A stretch of 48,727 bases of DNA, taken from IMG/VR virus record IMGVR_UViG_3300042691_021544, positions 1-48,727 of that record; one strand, given 5' to 3'. The translations under genes were made by a program, and so were the position numbers. This stretch comes from a virus. Numbering within the stretch: the stretch's first letter is position 1; each line of letters opens with the position of its first letter. A model generated the notes under the pieces. The model was not told where the DNA came from. It worked only from the letters and a program-made list of their open reading frames with translations, and ran no database searches. This document shows positions 33,092-40,966 of this stretch, piece after piece.

Positions 33092-33098
33092 TACAAGG

Positions 33099-33145
33099 CT
33101 TATATGTGTTCTCTCTATATAGGGAATACATATAAGTTTTTTATT
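33099..33145 (+). terminator. Intrinsic terminator
   Basis: CTTATATGT pairs ACATATAAG around a 20-nt loop, then TTTTTTATTTT. Confidence 0.75.
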
Positions 33146-33228
33146 TTAGTCCTTTGATCACCGAAAATTTTCGAGTAAGATTGGACGTTTAAAATATTTT
33201 ATTTTTAGTCCTCAGATTACCGAAAATT
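33141..33228. repeat. Imperfect direct repeat, ~29 bp
   Basis: TTATTTTAGTCC-TTTGATCACCGAAAATT at 33141-33169 recurs with small changes as TTATTTTTAGTCC-TCAGATTACCGAAAATT at 33199-33228. The downstream GTGATC matches part of the first copy. It may be a regulator-binding site for the 33381 gene. Confidence 0.55.
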
Positions 33229-33380
33229 AGGTGATCCCGGCAAGAAGCTCTCTGATTCTGAAAGCCGGCCACAAAAAAGATCATTGATTTATCATGCTGA
33301 GTTGCTAACGAATCCCATCCTATGTTATACTCTATACCTGTAAGGATATAAGACAAAGTCTATATAAGGAGGAAACAAAG

Positions 33381-33596
33381 ATGCCTCGGCAGCATCAATC
33401 CAAATCTATGAAAAGAGTATTGACAGAATTGTCAAGACTAGGTTTTGTAGTGGATAAACGTAAATCGGGAACCTATCGGATTATCCCTCCCTCAACTATA
33501 GGTGGACCAATTTACACGACTCATGGCACGGAATCAGCTTTGCATCCCATGCGCCGTGACTTTAAAAAATATTATAATATAGAGATCCATATATAG
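33381..33596 (+). CDS. HicA-like small protein (double-stranded RNA-binding fold)
   Basis: A 71-aa basic protein, with VLTELSRLGFVVDKRKSGTYRIIPPS and HPMRRDFKKYYN. The 'helix, G-[FW]-x-V, K-x-G-[TH]-x-x-[IV]-x-P' layout matches HicA/YcfA-like proteins common in actinophages. The usual catalytic His after Gly is replaced by Thr (SGTYRI), so RNase activity is doubtful. No HicB partner is adjacent. AGGAGGAAAC precedes the ATG. In-frame CGGs (PRQ, YRI) are read as Arg. Confidence 0.5.
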   Translation: MPRQHQSKSMKRVLTELSRLGFVVDKRKSGTYRIIPPSTIGGPIYTTHGTESALHPMRRDFKKYYNIEIHI

Positions 33597-34090
33597 ATCT
33601 TGTATCCCCAGTGGGGGTATCTGTAACCTAGTTAGGTGGTGGCTAGGCCAGCAGGTACTCCCACTTCTCTATTACAGAGAATACATTAATCTATTCATTC
33701 CTCTATATATAGATATATAACACTCTCAGTATAATAATAGGTACACTACAGTACACAATAAGGGTACATCTGTGTACACACTATAACTAATAATGTTAAT
33801 AAAAATAAAAATATAATACTTTATAGGGGGGCACCCATATGGAATGGATATGGAATGGATATGGAATGGATATAAAACTATAATATATAACTATAAAATA
33901 ATATAAACTAATATAAACCACTAAGCACTAAAAACACAAAGGAGAGAAGTGGGGAGAAATGGGGAGTATTCCCTCTATTATATTCTCCTATATAATCTTC
34001 TCTCTATATACTTCTATATACTTATACTTAATATCAAAAAATTCATTTGCGGCGAAATTCAAATAATAAAAAACCAAAATACAGACACAA
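33597..34090. other. 494-nt non-coding AT-rich region with repeats
   Basis: No gene is visible. It holds a TATCCCC-ag-TGGGGGTA hairpin near 33605, several GTACAC/TGTACA elements (33730-33782), three exact tandem copies of an 11-mer GGAATGGATAT at 33841-33873, and long A/T tracts. Iteron-like repeats next to AT-rich DNA suit a replication origin or a regulator-binding region. Confidence 0.5.
33841..33873. repeat. Three tandem 11-bp repeats (GGAATGGATAT)
   Basis: Three exact head-to-tail copies, preceded by CCCATAT and followed by AAAACTATAATATATAACTATAAAATAA. They could be iterons. Confidence 0.85.
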
Positions 34091-34163
34091 GCCCTGGTAG
34101 CTCAGAGGATAGAGCAACGGACTTCTAATCCGCAGGTCGTAGGTTCGATTCCTACTCAGGGCA
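34091..34163 (+). tRNA. tRNA-Arg (anticodon TCT)
   Basis: Acceptor GCCCTGG pairs TCAGGGC (one G-U), D-arm GCTC...GAGC, seven-nt anticodon loop CTTCTAA (TCT), T-arm GTAGG-TTCGATT-CCTAC. CCA is not encoded. It reads AGA, the favoured Arg codon of the AT-rich late genes. It does not read CGG. Confidence 0.95.
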
Positions 34164-34176
34164 CTTATGATAATTA

Positions 34177-34187
34177 AAAATAGGGGA
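34177..34187 (+). promoter_or_regulatory. AAAATAGGGGA motif
   Basis: It forms ATAGGG...CCCTAT (34181-34205) with downstream sequence, 50 nt before the 34237 ATG. TATGAT lies 10 nt upstream and could be a -10 box. Confidence 0.5.
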
Positions 34188-34236
34188 ACTTATAGTTAAT
34201 CCCTATATTTCTCTATAACTAAGGAGTTAAAATAAC

Positions 34237-34608
34237 ATGTCAATTCCGGCGGACTGGAAAGATTGCTACTTCATTCTCTTTAAACGGAATGAAGATGGCA
34301 CTGTGGATTCTACGTACGTAAAGCCTATCATTCAAGCACAGCGTAAGACAGGAGAACTTCTGGACTTCTATGGTGTGCGTGCATCCAAGTATGGAATTAA
34401 GATTCCTCCGTTTAGCACTGGATGGGCTGTTATTCATGTCAATGATGATGATACAAAAACAGTGATTTCCGGCGAAATCATTGAGCCGAAATCCAAGAGA
34501 ATTTGGGAGCTTTCTGATGGACGCATTGTCATGATGCGTCGAGGAACTACCAACATCTCTATCAACATCTCTGCTCATCCCAAGGTTTTCAAATCTCTCA
34601 AGGTTTGA
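34237..34608 (+). CDS. 123-aa protein, unknown
   Basis: Starts at ATG 34237 with AAGGAGTTAAAATAAC before it. The protein is beta-rich (WKDCYFILFKRNEDG, GWAVIHVNDDDTKTVISG). An in-frame CGG in FKRNE is read as Arg. Family unknown. Confidence 0.6.
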   Translation: MSIPADWKDCYFILFKRNEDGTVDSTYVKPIIQAQRKTGELLDFYGVRASKYGIKIPPFSTGWAVIHVNDDDTKTVISGEIIEPKSKRIWELSDGRIVMMRRGTTNISINISAHPKVFKSLKV

Positions 34609-34694
34609 TAAAACGGCAGGTAAATTCAAAATACTGCCTATAACATCAAAATATTTTAAAATATTATTGATACTCTTAAAGTTAAGGACAACCA

Positions 34695-35228
34695 ATGAAA
34701 CTGTCATTTAGCCTTAATGGCACAAGCTATATTGCTGAGGGAACCTCAGAAGAAATTGGCTTCATTATCGGTGCTTTGCGGCAAACCGAAGCCTCGAACA
34801 TCAGAGTCACCAAGGCTCTGAACGAGAGTGCTCCGGTAGTAAAGACCAGTAAGTTTAACAAGCCTGTTACTTCTGATCTGACCAAGCAGCAGAAGGACTA
34901 CGTCTCTTCTCTGTTTGTCTACCCACCCAGCAATCGTACCCCTGTAGGTAAGCCTGCTTACCTCATGTCGATCATTGTAGATGGCAAGCCCCGTACAGTG
35001 AAAGAGCTTCTCAAGCTCGGCAACTGCACAACTGCATGCCTTCGCAATGTCATCACCAGAATGCGTGAATCTGGCTCAATCGTTGAGGTGAGCTCTGCTA
35101 ATCTCAATGCTGATACCATCGTTCAGATGACTCTGATGACCACCAAAAAGCTCAAGCCAGCTAAGCGTAAGAAGGCTACTCCAGCCCAAAAGCTTAACGT
35201 ATCACAATTCAAAAATCTGACAATTTAA
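34695..35228 (+). CDS. 177-aa protein with a winged-helix-like segment
   Basis: The N-terminal ~60 residues are of unknown fold. Residues 95-130 (KPRTVKELLKLGNC..., RNVITRMRESGSIVEV) look like a helix-turn-helix/winged-helix unit, and the C-terminus is Lys-rich. It probably binds DNA. In-frame CGG (ALRQTE) is read as Arg. It has a weak ribosome-binding site (AAGGACAACCA). Confidence 0.5.
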   Translation: MKLSFSLNGTSYIAEGTSEEIGFIIGALRQTEASNIRVTKALNESAPVVKTSKFNKPVTSDLTKQQKDYVSSLFVYPPSNRTPVGKPAYLMSIIVDGKPRTVKELLKLGNCTTACLRNVITRMRESGSIVEVSSANLNADTIVQMTLMTTKKLKPAKRKKATPAQKLNVSQFKNLTI

Positions 35229-35382
35229 TTGTCGGATCCTTGTAAGATCTGGGTACAGAATTACTCCTTTAATTCTGTATGAGTCACTCCCTTCTTTTCC
35301 GCTAAGAAGTTTAGACTCCGCTAGGCGCACATCCCCCATGCAGCGACCCTAGCGTCCAGACTTACATGGACTTTTTTTTAAA
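35229..35382 (+). ncRNA. Structured leader or small RNA ending in an intrinsic terminator
   Basis: TACAGAATT pairs AATTCTGTA (35251-35276). CGCTAGG pairs CCTAGCG (35319-35354) around a C-rich loop. GTCCA pairs TGGAC (35354-35373) and is followed by eight T. It could be the terminator region of the 34695 unit, an attenuator for the 35403 gene, or a separate small RNA. Confidence 0.5.
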
Positions 35383-35402
35383 AAGGCAGGAGTCTATACT
35401 AC

Positions 35403-35879
35403 ATGATGATCAAAGTAGAGAATGCTGAATATCCTCATGACTTTATGGAGGCCCCAGCCCCCACAATTCCAAGCCATGTTTATCCAATTTTGGATGTACA
35501 TCATGGTCTTTGGAATCGTGACAAATCTGTCACTTACAAGTCTAAAGAATATCAGACATATACACCCACACATGATGGGTATTCCTCAGTAATTTTACCA
35601 AATGAAAATGGCTACAATTTTCTTTGGATCACTCAAAATTTAAACAAGTCTTCTGGTGCATCTTTGGAGATCATTCGGTCGCGTTCTCAAGGAGACGACA
35701 CTCGTGTCACTTGGATAGTCGACAACTCTAATAATAAATTTACTTACGTCGGATTAGTCAAAACAACTGACTATTTCGACGGGAAGAAATCAATTATTAT
35801 TGAACGCTATGATAGCCAAGGCACTCAGATTATCTACTCTACCGATCCAGCAAAAACCACCAGACGCTCTTCGATCTAA
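35403..35879 (+). CDS. 158-aa protein, unknown
   Basis: Starts ATG ATG ATC after GGCAGGAGTC. The product is beta-rich, with NGYNFLWITQNLNKSSG near 71 and TYVGLVKTTDYFDGKKS near 118. No domain recognised. In-frame CGG in EIIRSRS is read as Arg. Confidence 0.6.
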   Translation: MMIKVENAEYPHDFMEAPAPTIPSHVYPILDVHHGLWNRDKSVTYKSKEYQTYTPTHDGYSSVILPNENGYNFLWITQNLNKSSGASLEIIRSRSQGDDTRVTWIVDNSNNKFTYVGLVKTTDYFDGKKSIIIERYDSQGTQIIYSTDPAKTTRRSSI

Positions 35880-35885
35880 TTCAAA

Positions 35886-36010
35886 ATTGTTGACACTCAG
35901 ATATTATATATCTTGTACACTAACTTGTACATATATAATATATGATTTGTAATGCGTTCTGCACAAAAGTTAATTATATGATATAATTAATCTTTGTAAA
36001 GATATAATAT
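35886..36010 (+). promoter_or_regulatory. Promoter region with palindromes
   Basis: TTGACA at about 35891 is a consensus -35; TATA-rich sequence follows. TTGTACA-ctaac-TTGTACA and the perfect inverted repeat TTAATTATAT-g-ATATAATTAA (35970s) are likely operator-type elements. They precede the helix-turn-helix gene at 36057, which may bind them. Confidence 0.5.
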
Positions 36011-36056
36011 TTATATACCTTTATACAACAAAACAACTACTAAAAAAGGATATAAA

Positions 36057-36308
36057 ATGCCAAAGCCAAGCAAGACACCAGCAATTGAGTCGTTCCTTTC
36101 ATCCAATGTAGGAAAGTCATTTGCCACCAAAGATATGTGCGATGAGATTGGATGCTCGCTTCCAACTCTTCTCAATTATATCAAGGCAAATCCTGCCAAG
36201 TTTACTCAGGTTTCCTATGGAACTTACCTTATCAATTCTGATGTCACCTCAATTACAACAATCAATTCTGCGTCATCTGTCACAGATGAAGAGTGGGAAA
36301 ACAATTAA
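36057..36308 (+). CDS. 83-aa helix-turn-helix protein
   Basis: FATKDMCDEIGCSLPTLLNYI (residues 22-42) fits a helix-turn-helix, followed by a wing-like strand pair (KFTQVSYGTYLIN). AAAAAGGATATAAA precedes the ATG. It is probably a transcriptional regulator of nearby early genes; palindromes upstream suggest autoregulation. Confidence 0.6.
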   Translation: MPKPSKTPAIESFLSSNVGKSFATKDMCDEIGCSLPTLLNYIKANPAKFTQVSYGTYLINSDVTSITTINSASSVTDEEWENN

Positions 36309-36335
36309 ATAATTAAATATTAACGGTACTATTTT

Positions 36336-36362
36336 GCTTATCGTCTATCGTGGACGATAAGC
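36336..36362 (+). terminator. Strong hairpin after the helix-turn-helix gene
   Basis: GCTTATCGTC and GACGATAAGC form a perfect 10-bp stem with a 7-nt loop. There is no T-tract directly after it, so it may act as a processing signal or a Rho-independent terminator of weak type. Confidence 0.5.
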
Positions 36363-36439
36363 GCAGAGCTGTTTATTCAAAGATAACTCTTCTTTGAATT
36401 AACAATTAAATATAATAGTTTGTGCGAAAGGATACTCAG

Positions 36440-36607
36440 ATGCCAAAAAAGAAATCTTTGGAATCTACATCTGATGTTGATGTGAACAGCCTTCATTTGA
36501 AGGCTCTTGTTCTCATATCCAATCGACTCGCAGAAGTTGCAGATGAAATTAAACTTTTGCGAGAGCATCTTGCTACAAACTCGATCAAGGAGAAATCCGC
36601 TGAATAA
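36440..36607 (+). CDS. 55-aa helical protein, unknown
   Basis: Starts MPKKKSLEST with AAAGGATACTCAG before it. Residues 20-45 form a helix of coiled-coil type (LKALVLISNRLAEVADEIKLL). Function unknown. Confidence 0.55.
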   Translation: MPKKKSLESTSDVDVNSLHLKALVLISNRLAEVADEIKLLREHLATNSIKEKSAE

Positions 36608-36648
36608 ACACTTGTTACACCACCTAAAAAATGATAGAATAATCACCA

Positions 36649-36745
36649 TGCCCGGAACACCTGGGCAGGGGGTAGAATCCCCTACGTAACAGTAATACTG
36701 TGAAGTCGGAGAGGCAACCAACTGCCAACTTGTGACGGGCATCTC
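36649..36745 (+). promoter_or_regulatory. Riboswitch-like structured leader of the Rpf/lysozyme gene
   Basis: ATGCCCG (about 36649) pairs CGGGCAT (about 36736), closing a domain with GGGGGTAGAATCCCC, ACAGT-aat-ACTGT and GGCA-accaac-TGCC hairpins. Actinobacterial rpf genes are often preceded by c-di-AMP (ydaO) riboswitches, and some strings (GGGTAGAATCC, ACTGTGAAGTCGGAG) also recall cobalamin riboswitches; neither consensus fits fully. The class is undecided. Confidence 0.45.
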
Positions 36746-36840
36746 GTATGTGTCCGTACATCTTCGGTTTCGCAACCTGCGCGATGCTAATGTCAGCCGT
36801 AATACTGGTTGACAGAAAACAGACGAAAGGAGCGAACACG

Positions 36841-37647
36841 ATGCGCAAAATAGGACAGGCACTGATAGCAACTATCTGTGCACTAACATTAATACAATTC
36901 CCAACACCCGTTAAAGCTCAGAGCTGGAAGCTTGTCAGCTTTAAAATGGGTGCTACAGTCAAGTACTGGGATCAAGTAGCTGCCTGCGAGTCAGGTCAGC
37001 CACAATCCCAAGTTAATTGGCGTAGGGAAGGTATGTTAGCTGGTGGTCTAAGAATAATGACCAATGGCAAATATGGAGATGCTGACCAAGGAACTTGGGA
37101 GATGTTTGGTGGAGAGCAATTTGCTTCTTCACCTGACAAAGCTACCAAGTTCGAGCAGATCATAGTAGCTAATCGTATTGCTGTTTTAGGCTGGAAGCCT
37201 GAAACTAGCAAGCGTGTTAACCCATTAGGTTATAAAAATTGGTCATGTATTCGAACGTCCAAATTAGAATCATACTGGAAGACAACATATACTGTAAATC
37301 TGCCAACAGATGAATCACAGTATTGTCCAAAGTTTTCAAAGTTATTTGCAAAATATGGACTTCCAGTTCAAGTATTTTCCTACATTGCATACCGCGAATC
37401 AAGATGTAATCCTGGTGCGGTTAATGCTAAATGGAGCAATGGAAAAATAGTTTGGACGCTCAACAAGAATGGTACCTATGACTCTGGTCTATTGCAGATC
37501 AATTCGTCATGGTTCGGTACTCTCAACAGAGAGACTGGACATACATCTAAGGATCTTATGAATCCTAAGATAAATGCCTACTTTGCTAGTTGGATACTTC
37601 ATAACACAACTTCTAGGTTGGGCAACTGGAGTATCAGAACTTACTAG
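36841..37647 (+). CDS. Secreted Rpf-like plus lysozyme-like cell-wall hydrolase
   Basis: A 268-aa protein from MRKIGQALIATICAL, with CGAAAGGAGCG before the ATG. Residues 1-26 are a Sec signal peptide ending at KAQ. The first domain (WDQVAACESGQPQSQVNWR, then QGTWEMFGGEQFASSPDKATKFEQ) matches resuscitation-promoting-factor-like transglycosylases: catalytic Glu in ACESG. A second domain has YRESRCNPGAVN and DSGLLQINSSW, a transglycosylase SLT/lysozyme signature with its own Glu. It therefore probably cuts peptidoglycan outside the membrane. It may assist lysis, superinfection, or host growth. Confidence 0.75.
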   Translation: MRKIGQALIATICALTLIQFPTPVKAQSWKLVSFKMGATVKYWDQVAACESGQPQSQVNWRREGMLAGGLRIMTNGKYGDADQGTWEMFGGEQFASSPDKATKFEQIIVANRIAVLGWKPETSKRVNPLGYKNWSCIRTSKLESYWKTTYTVNLPTDESQYCPKFSKLFAKYGLPVQVFSYIAYRESRCNPGAVNAKWSNGKIVWTLNKNGTYDSGLLQINSSWFGTLNRETGHTSKDLMNPKINAYFASWILHNTTSRLGNWSIRTY

Positions 37648-37682
37648 CAGTAATATAATAAAATATAATACAAATTTATTAG

Positions 37683-37716
37683 AAAACAGGGGTTCCAATG
37701 GGATCCCTGTTTTTTA
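37683..37716 (+). terminator. Intrinsic terminator
   Basis: AAAACAGGG pairs CCCTGTTTT around a 15-nt loop, followed by T residues. It ends the hydrolase unit. Confidence 0.8.
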
Positions 37717-37744
37717 ATTCTAAAACAAATATAATGCTAATCCA

Positions 37745-37755
37745 AAAATAGGGGA
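37745..37755 (+). promoter_or_regulatory. AAAATAGGGGA motif
   Basis: TATAAT lies 14 nt upstream. The downstream gene starts at 37807. Confidence 0.55.
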
Positions 37756-37806
37756 TCTAACGGTCCATCTTGCTAATTATAAAATATCTTAAAAGAAAGG
37801 AACTTT

Positions 37807-38241
37807 ATGTTGCTCTCCATGATGCTGATTCTTGCAGGTACTTCAACTATTCTCGAGTTGTTGATTGCCGCAAGAATACCAGCATGGCGTCAGCTTTCAG
37901 CAAAAAGCCCATTATTTAACCTATTGAACTCATTGTTCATTTCGTTTCTAATGGGCCTTGCCTTTGGTGCTGGCGGACTTATTGCAATGGGTGCGGGCGT
38001 TATCTCAACTGTTCTTTCTGTTCCAGGCTACAAGTTCTTGTACTGGAACTATGACAGTTCTATCGCCCAAAAACATGGTGGCAATATGATGCGCCATATT
38101 AAAAATAAATGGATTCAAGCGTTTAAAGATCTTGCCAAGGTTATCTACTCCATTATCAGAGTGATTACCTTTCCCATTTGGGGAACTCGTTTGGCAATTC
38201 AAAAGTATCAATCTTTTAAACTTAAACTCTCTCGTTCTTAA
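37807..38241 (+). CDS. 144-aa membrane protein, unknown
   Basis: Two or three hydrophobic segments: LLSMMLILAGTSTILELLIA (1-20), LFISFLMGLAFGAGGLIAMGAGVI (46-70), then amphipathic basic helices. AAAGAAAGGAACTTT precedes the ATG. It stands before the 860-aa gene in the same unit. Family unknown. Confidence 0.65.
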   Translation: MLLSMMLILAGTSTILELLIAARIPAWRQLSAKSPLFNLLNSLFISFLMGLAFGAGGLIAMGAGVISTVLSVPGYKFLYWNYDSSIAQKHGGNMMRHIKNKWIQAFKDLAKVIYSIIRVITFPIWGTRLAIQKYQSFKLKLSRS

Positions 38242-38268
38242 TTCAATAGCATATTTTAAAGGAGAAAT

Positions 38269-40851
38269 ATGTCAGCCAACTACAAGCCCACTGTTCGACT
38301 TCACTCTCAACACAACGGACCACTTCGGTCCATGAATGATTATCAGTTTGGATTCTATGACTGTGGTATTCTGCGCACTGCTCTTCAGAGCATTGCTTCT
38401 GCAGATCCCAGTTCAGATCCATCGTTTCGCATGGCTACCATGCCAATTCCACAAACTCCTAATGAGGCAATGATTGCAGAACAAGTTATCCGTCACCCGG
38501 ATGTTTGTTATGCTGTTGTTGACAAGGACAAGATTGCTCTTGTTATTGTTGAAGGAGAGCCCGGTTGGCTCAACATCTTTACCAAAATGGGCTATGAAGT
38601 CCGTGCAGGCGATAAGACCTCAAAGCGACTTAAGACCTTCCATCGTGCAGCATTGCTCAATGCTCACTTTGATAAAGATGAGATTGGTATTCAAATCGTT
38701 GAGCCTGATGCTTATTCTCGTTATGACTTTAACGAAGAAGTAGCACCTTGGCTTTCTGATAAAGAAACCGTCAAAAGACTTCTTGATGGCGGTTTCGTCA
38801 TTTCTCATCGTCTCATTCAAAAGGCTGTTAAGAACATTCCTGTTTATCAGCCACAAAATACTACTGATAATAAAGAGTATTATTACGATTGGCGCATTCG
38901 CAACAAGATGGTTAACAACTTGTTGAACCATCGTATCTATAATGCTCGTATTATCTTTGAAGGTGGATTCATCAAGGGCAATGCAATTGTTCGAGATGAT
39001 CTTCCTGAGGGTATTGATATCATCACTTCTCGTGATAACATTAAGAATGAGATCGCTTATCATAATGGCTTTCAGTTTCTTGCAGAACCGCAAGGTTCTC
39101 ATGAACGAGTCGTAACCGACGATCAGACTGTAATCAATCTTCGTAAACTCTTCCGTAAAGCTGACATGCAGATGTGGCTTGAGGAAGAATACAAGAAGAT
39201 GTTCAATGCAGCTGTTAATTCTCAACTTCTAAGCAACTGGCGTGAAATCTACAAACGAGATTTCCGCAATGCTCACTCTTCTGAAGATGAGGAAAGCAGT
39301 TCTCGCATGAGCTACGTTGGTTATCGTTGGGTAGCAAGTGGAATGAAAATTACTCATTCACCTTGGCTATTTGAAACTCTTGCAGTTTCTCATGCCAAGC
39401 CACTTATTCCGACTCCCAAGCGTTCTGCCCATATTCCCATTCCATGTTCTGTCTATGAGCAAGTGATTCCTGAATCTCTTGCTCGTATGGCAGGCTATGA
39501 TATTGAGGTTGAAGAGGACGAAATCAAGCGTATTCCTGAGCTTGGCGTTCATGTTGTTAACGATCTTGACTGGCTGGAAATGTATGCTAGTCATGGCGGA
39601 CATGATGAGGACGATTTCTTCAAGCTCTTCTATCGGGAAATGGAAGGTGGAAAATATGACGGAGAGAAAGTTGTCATTGTAGCTCGTTCTCCAAATGGCT
39701 ATGGTGAACTATCAATCTTTCGTTATGTTGAAGGACAATGGCATCCTAAATGGCACAAGGCTGACGGCACAGAAGTAACATTCCCGAAGGTGAATGGACG
39801 CAACTGGCCTAAGCGATTGAGTGAAGCAGTTCGTGCAGGCACAGTTCAGTATGGAAAGTTTCCATCTGAGCTTCGCCCTAAGAATAAAATGACAGGATTG
39901 TACACTGCTGACAATGTAATCCATGACATGCGTGTAGCAATGTCTGGAGGAAATGTCGGCGGTTATGTCAATGCTGCCATGGCTCACTCGCTTGTGCTTC
40001 ATCGCCATCGTCCATACCAACTTTGTTCTCTCGAGAAGGCTATCGACAAGTGCATTAATCCAGACGACATCGATGATGTTCGTGCGATTGACCAGGAAGC
40101 AAAAGAAATTGCCAGAGAGATTATCGAATCTGGCAAGCCTATTGATTTTGATTTCTGGGAGCGTCGTGGATTTTCTCGCTATGTTGCTGAAGATGATGAG
40201 ATTACCTTCTATGAAGGCAAGATCACTCAGATGAACAAGCTGTCCATTGATCTTTACACTAAGTATTGTGCTAAAGTTCGTCAATGGGCACAAGAAAATG
40301 CTAGACCAGATGACATCGTCATGAAGCTTGGTGAGCGTTATTTCCCAACAGCACTTCGTGTTGTAAAAGATTTCCGATCAAAGATCCATCGTGTCAATAG
40401 TTCTGAAGCAACTATTTCCACTGGACCTATTGTTCGTGATTCTTGGGAATCACTCTACAAGATGATTGTCGACTCTATTCTTTGGCATGAACGTCCTGAA
40501 GATCAGCATGACTTTGTTCTTGCTCTTTATGCAGTCTCACTGCAGATTCCAACTGGAGGAGGCAAGATTACGGATCAAATCGTTATGAATCGATTTGTTT
40601 ATCCTTATCTTGAATCTGCTCTTCATTTCTACGGAATTACACGTACACCTGTGTGCGTTGCAACTCCTGACGGTGATGTACAAGTCACCTATGTAAAGAA
40701 GATCAGTTGGGTATGGCAGGACAAGTATGGCAATATAATTAAGTACAATGATCCTCTTAAATTCCAAGAGGCTCATAGTCTTGATTCTCCTACCTATCAG
40801 TCTATTCCCGTTACTCAAACACATAACCCTAGAACCACTTCTTCTATCTAG
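38269..40851 (+). CDS. 860-aa protein with D-x-D-D/RSPN signature, paralogue of the 827-aa protein
   Basis: No certain family. GGFIKGNAIVRDD lies near residue 228; AGYDIEVEEDEI, HGGHDEDDFFKL (near 443) and VVIVARSPNGYGELS (near 473) match in order and spacing the GGYDMD, WDSDGD and AIRSPNSPGG blocks of the 827-aa protein, so the two are paralogues. A D-x-D-x-D site and an upstream conserved Lys are features of double-psi beta-barrel polymerases, but the RSP block follows rather than precedes the Asp site. A phage RNA polymerase-like role is a hypothesis. Several in-frame CGGs (PLRSM, YREME) are read as Arg. AAAGGAGAAAT precedes the ATG. Confidence 0.6.
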   Translation: MSANYKPTVRLHSQHNGPLRSMNDYQFGFYDCGILRTALQSIASADPSSDPSFRMATMPIPQTPNEAMIAEQVIRHPDVCYAVVDKDKIALVIVEGEPGWLNIFTKMGYEVRAGDKTSKRLKTFHRAALLNAHFDKDEIGIQIVEPDAYSRYDFNEEVAPWLSDKETVKRLLDGGFVISHRLIQKAVKNIPVYQPQNTTDNKEYYYDWRIRNKMVNNLLNHRIYNARIIFEGGFIKGNAIVRDDLPEGIDIITSRDNIKNEIAYHNGFQFLAEPQGSHERVVTDDQTVINLRKLFRKADMQMWLEEEYKKMFNAAVNSQLLSNWREIYKRDFRNAHSSEDEESSSRMSYVGYRWVASGMKITHSPWLFETLAVSHAKPLIPTPKRSAHIPIPCSVYEQVIPESLARMAGYDIEVEEDEIKRIPELGVHVVNDLDWLEMYASHGGHDEDDFFKLFYREMEGGKYDGEKVVIVARSPNGYGELSIFRYVEGQWHPKWHKADGTEVTFPKVNGRNWPKRLSEAVRAGTVQYGKFPSELRPKNKMTGLYTADNVIHDMRVAMSGGNVGGYVNAAMAHSLVLHRHRPYQLCSLEKAIDKCINPDDIDDVRAIDQEAKEIAREIIESGKPIDFDFWERRGFSRYVAEDDEITFYEGKITQMNKLSIDLYTKYCAKVRQWAQENARPDDIVMKLGERYFPTALRVVKDFRSKIHRVNSSEATISTGPIVRDSWESLYKMIVDSILWHERPEDQHDFVLALYAVSLQIPTGGGKITDQIVMNRFVYPYLESALHFYGITRTPVCVATPDGDVQVTYVKKISWVWQDKYGNIIKYNDPLKFQEAHSLDSPTYQSIPVTQTHNPRTTSSI

Positions 40852-40865
40852 ATCCTAGGACAGGT

Positions 40866-40954
40866 TTAGTCATATACCTGAAAGGGGACCAGCGCCAGCC
40901 TGGTTCCGCAAATATGACAGCTGGCATTTACATTTCTCTTATTAAAAATAGGGG
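40866..40954 (+). promoter_or_regulatory. Hairpins followed by an AAAATAGGGG motif
   Basis: CAGGT...ACCTG, GGACCAG...CTGGTTCC and GCCAGC...GCTGGC pairings compete in 40860-40926, probably ending the 38269 transcript. AAAATAGGGG at 40945-40954 (last base T instead of A) then precedes the WhiB gene by 12 nt. Confidence 0.5.
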
Positions 40955-40966
40955 TCATTTTTAATT

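Noticed and set aside
36649-36745. Firm call of a c-di-AMP or cobalamin riboswitch
   Set aside because: Parts resemble each class, but neither full consensus can be laid over the sequence by eye.
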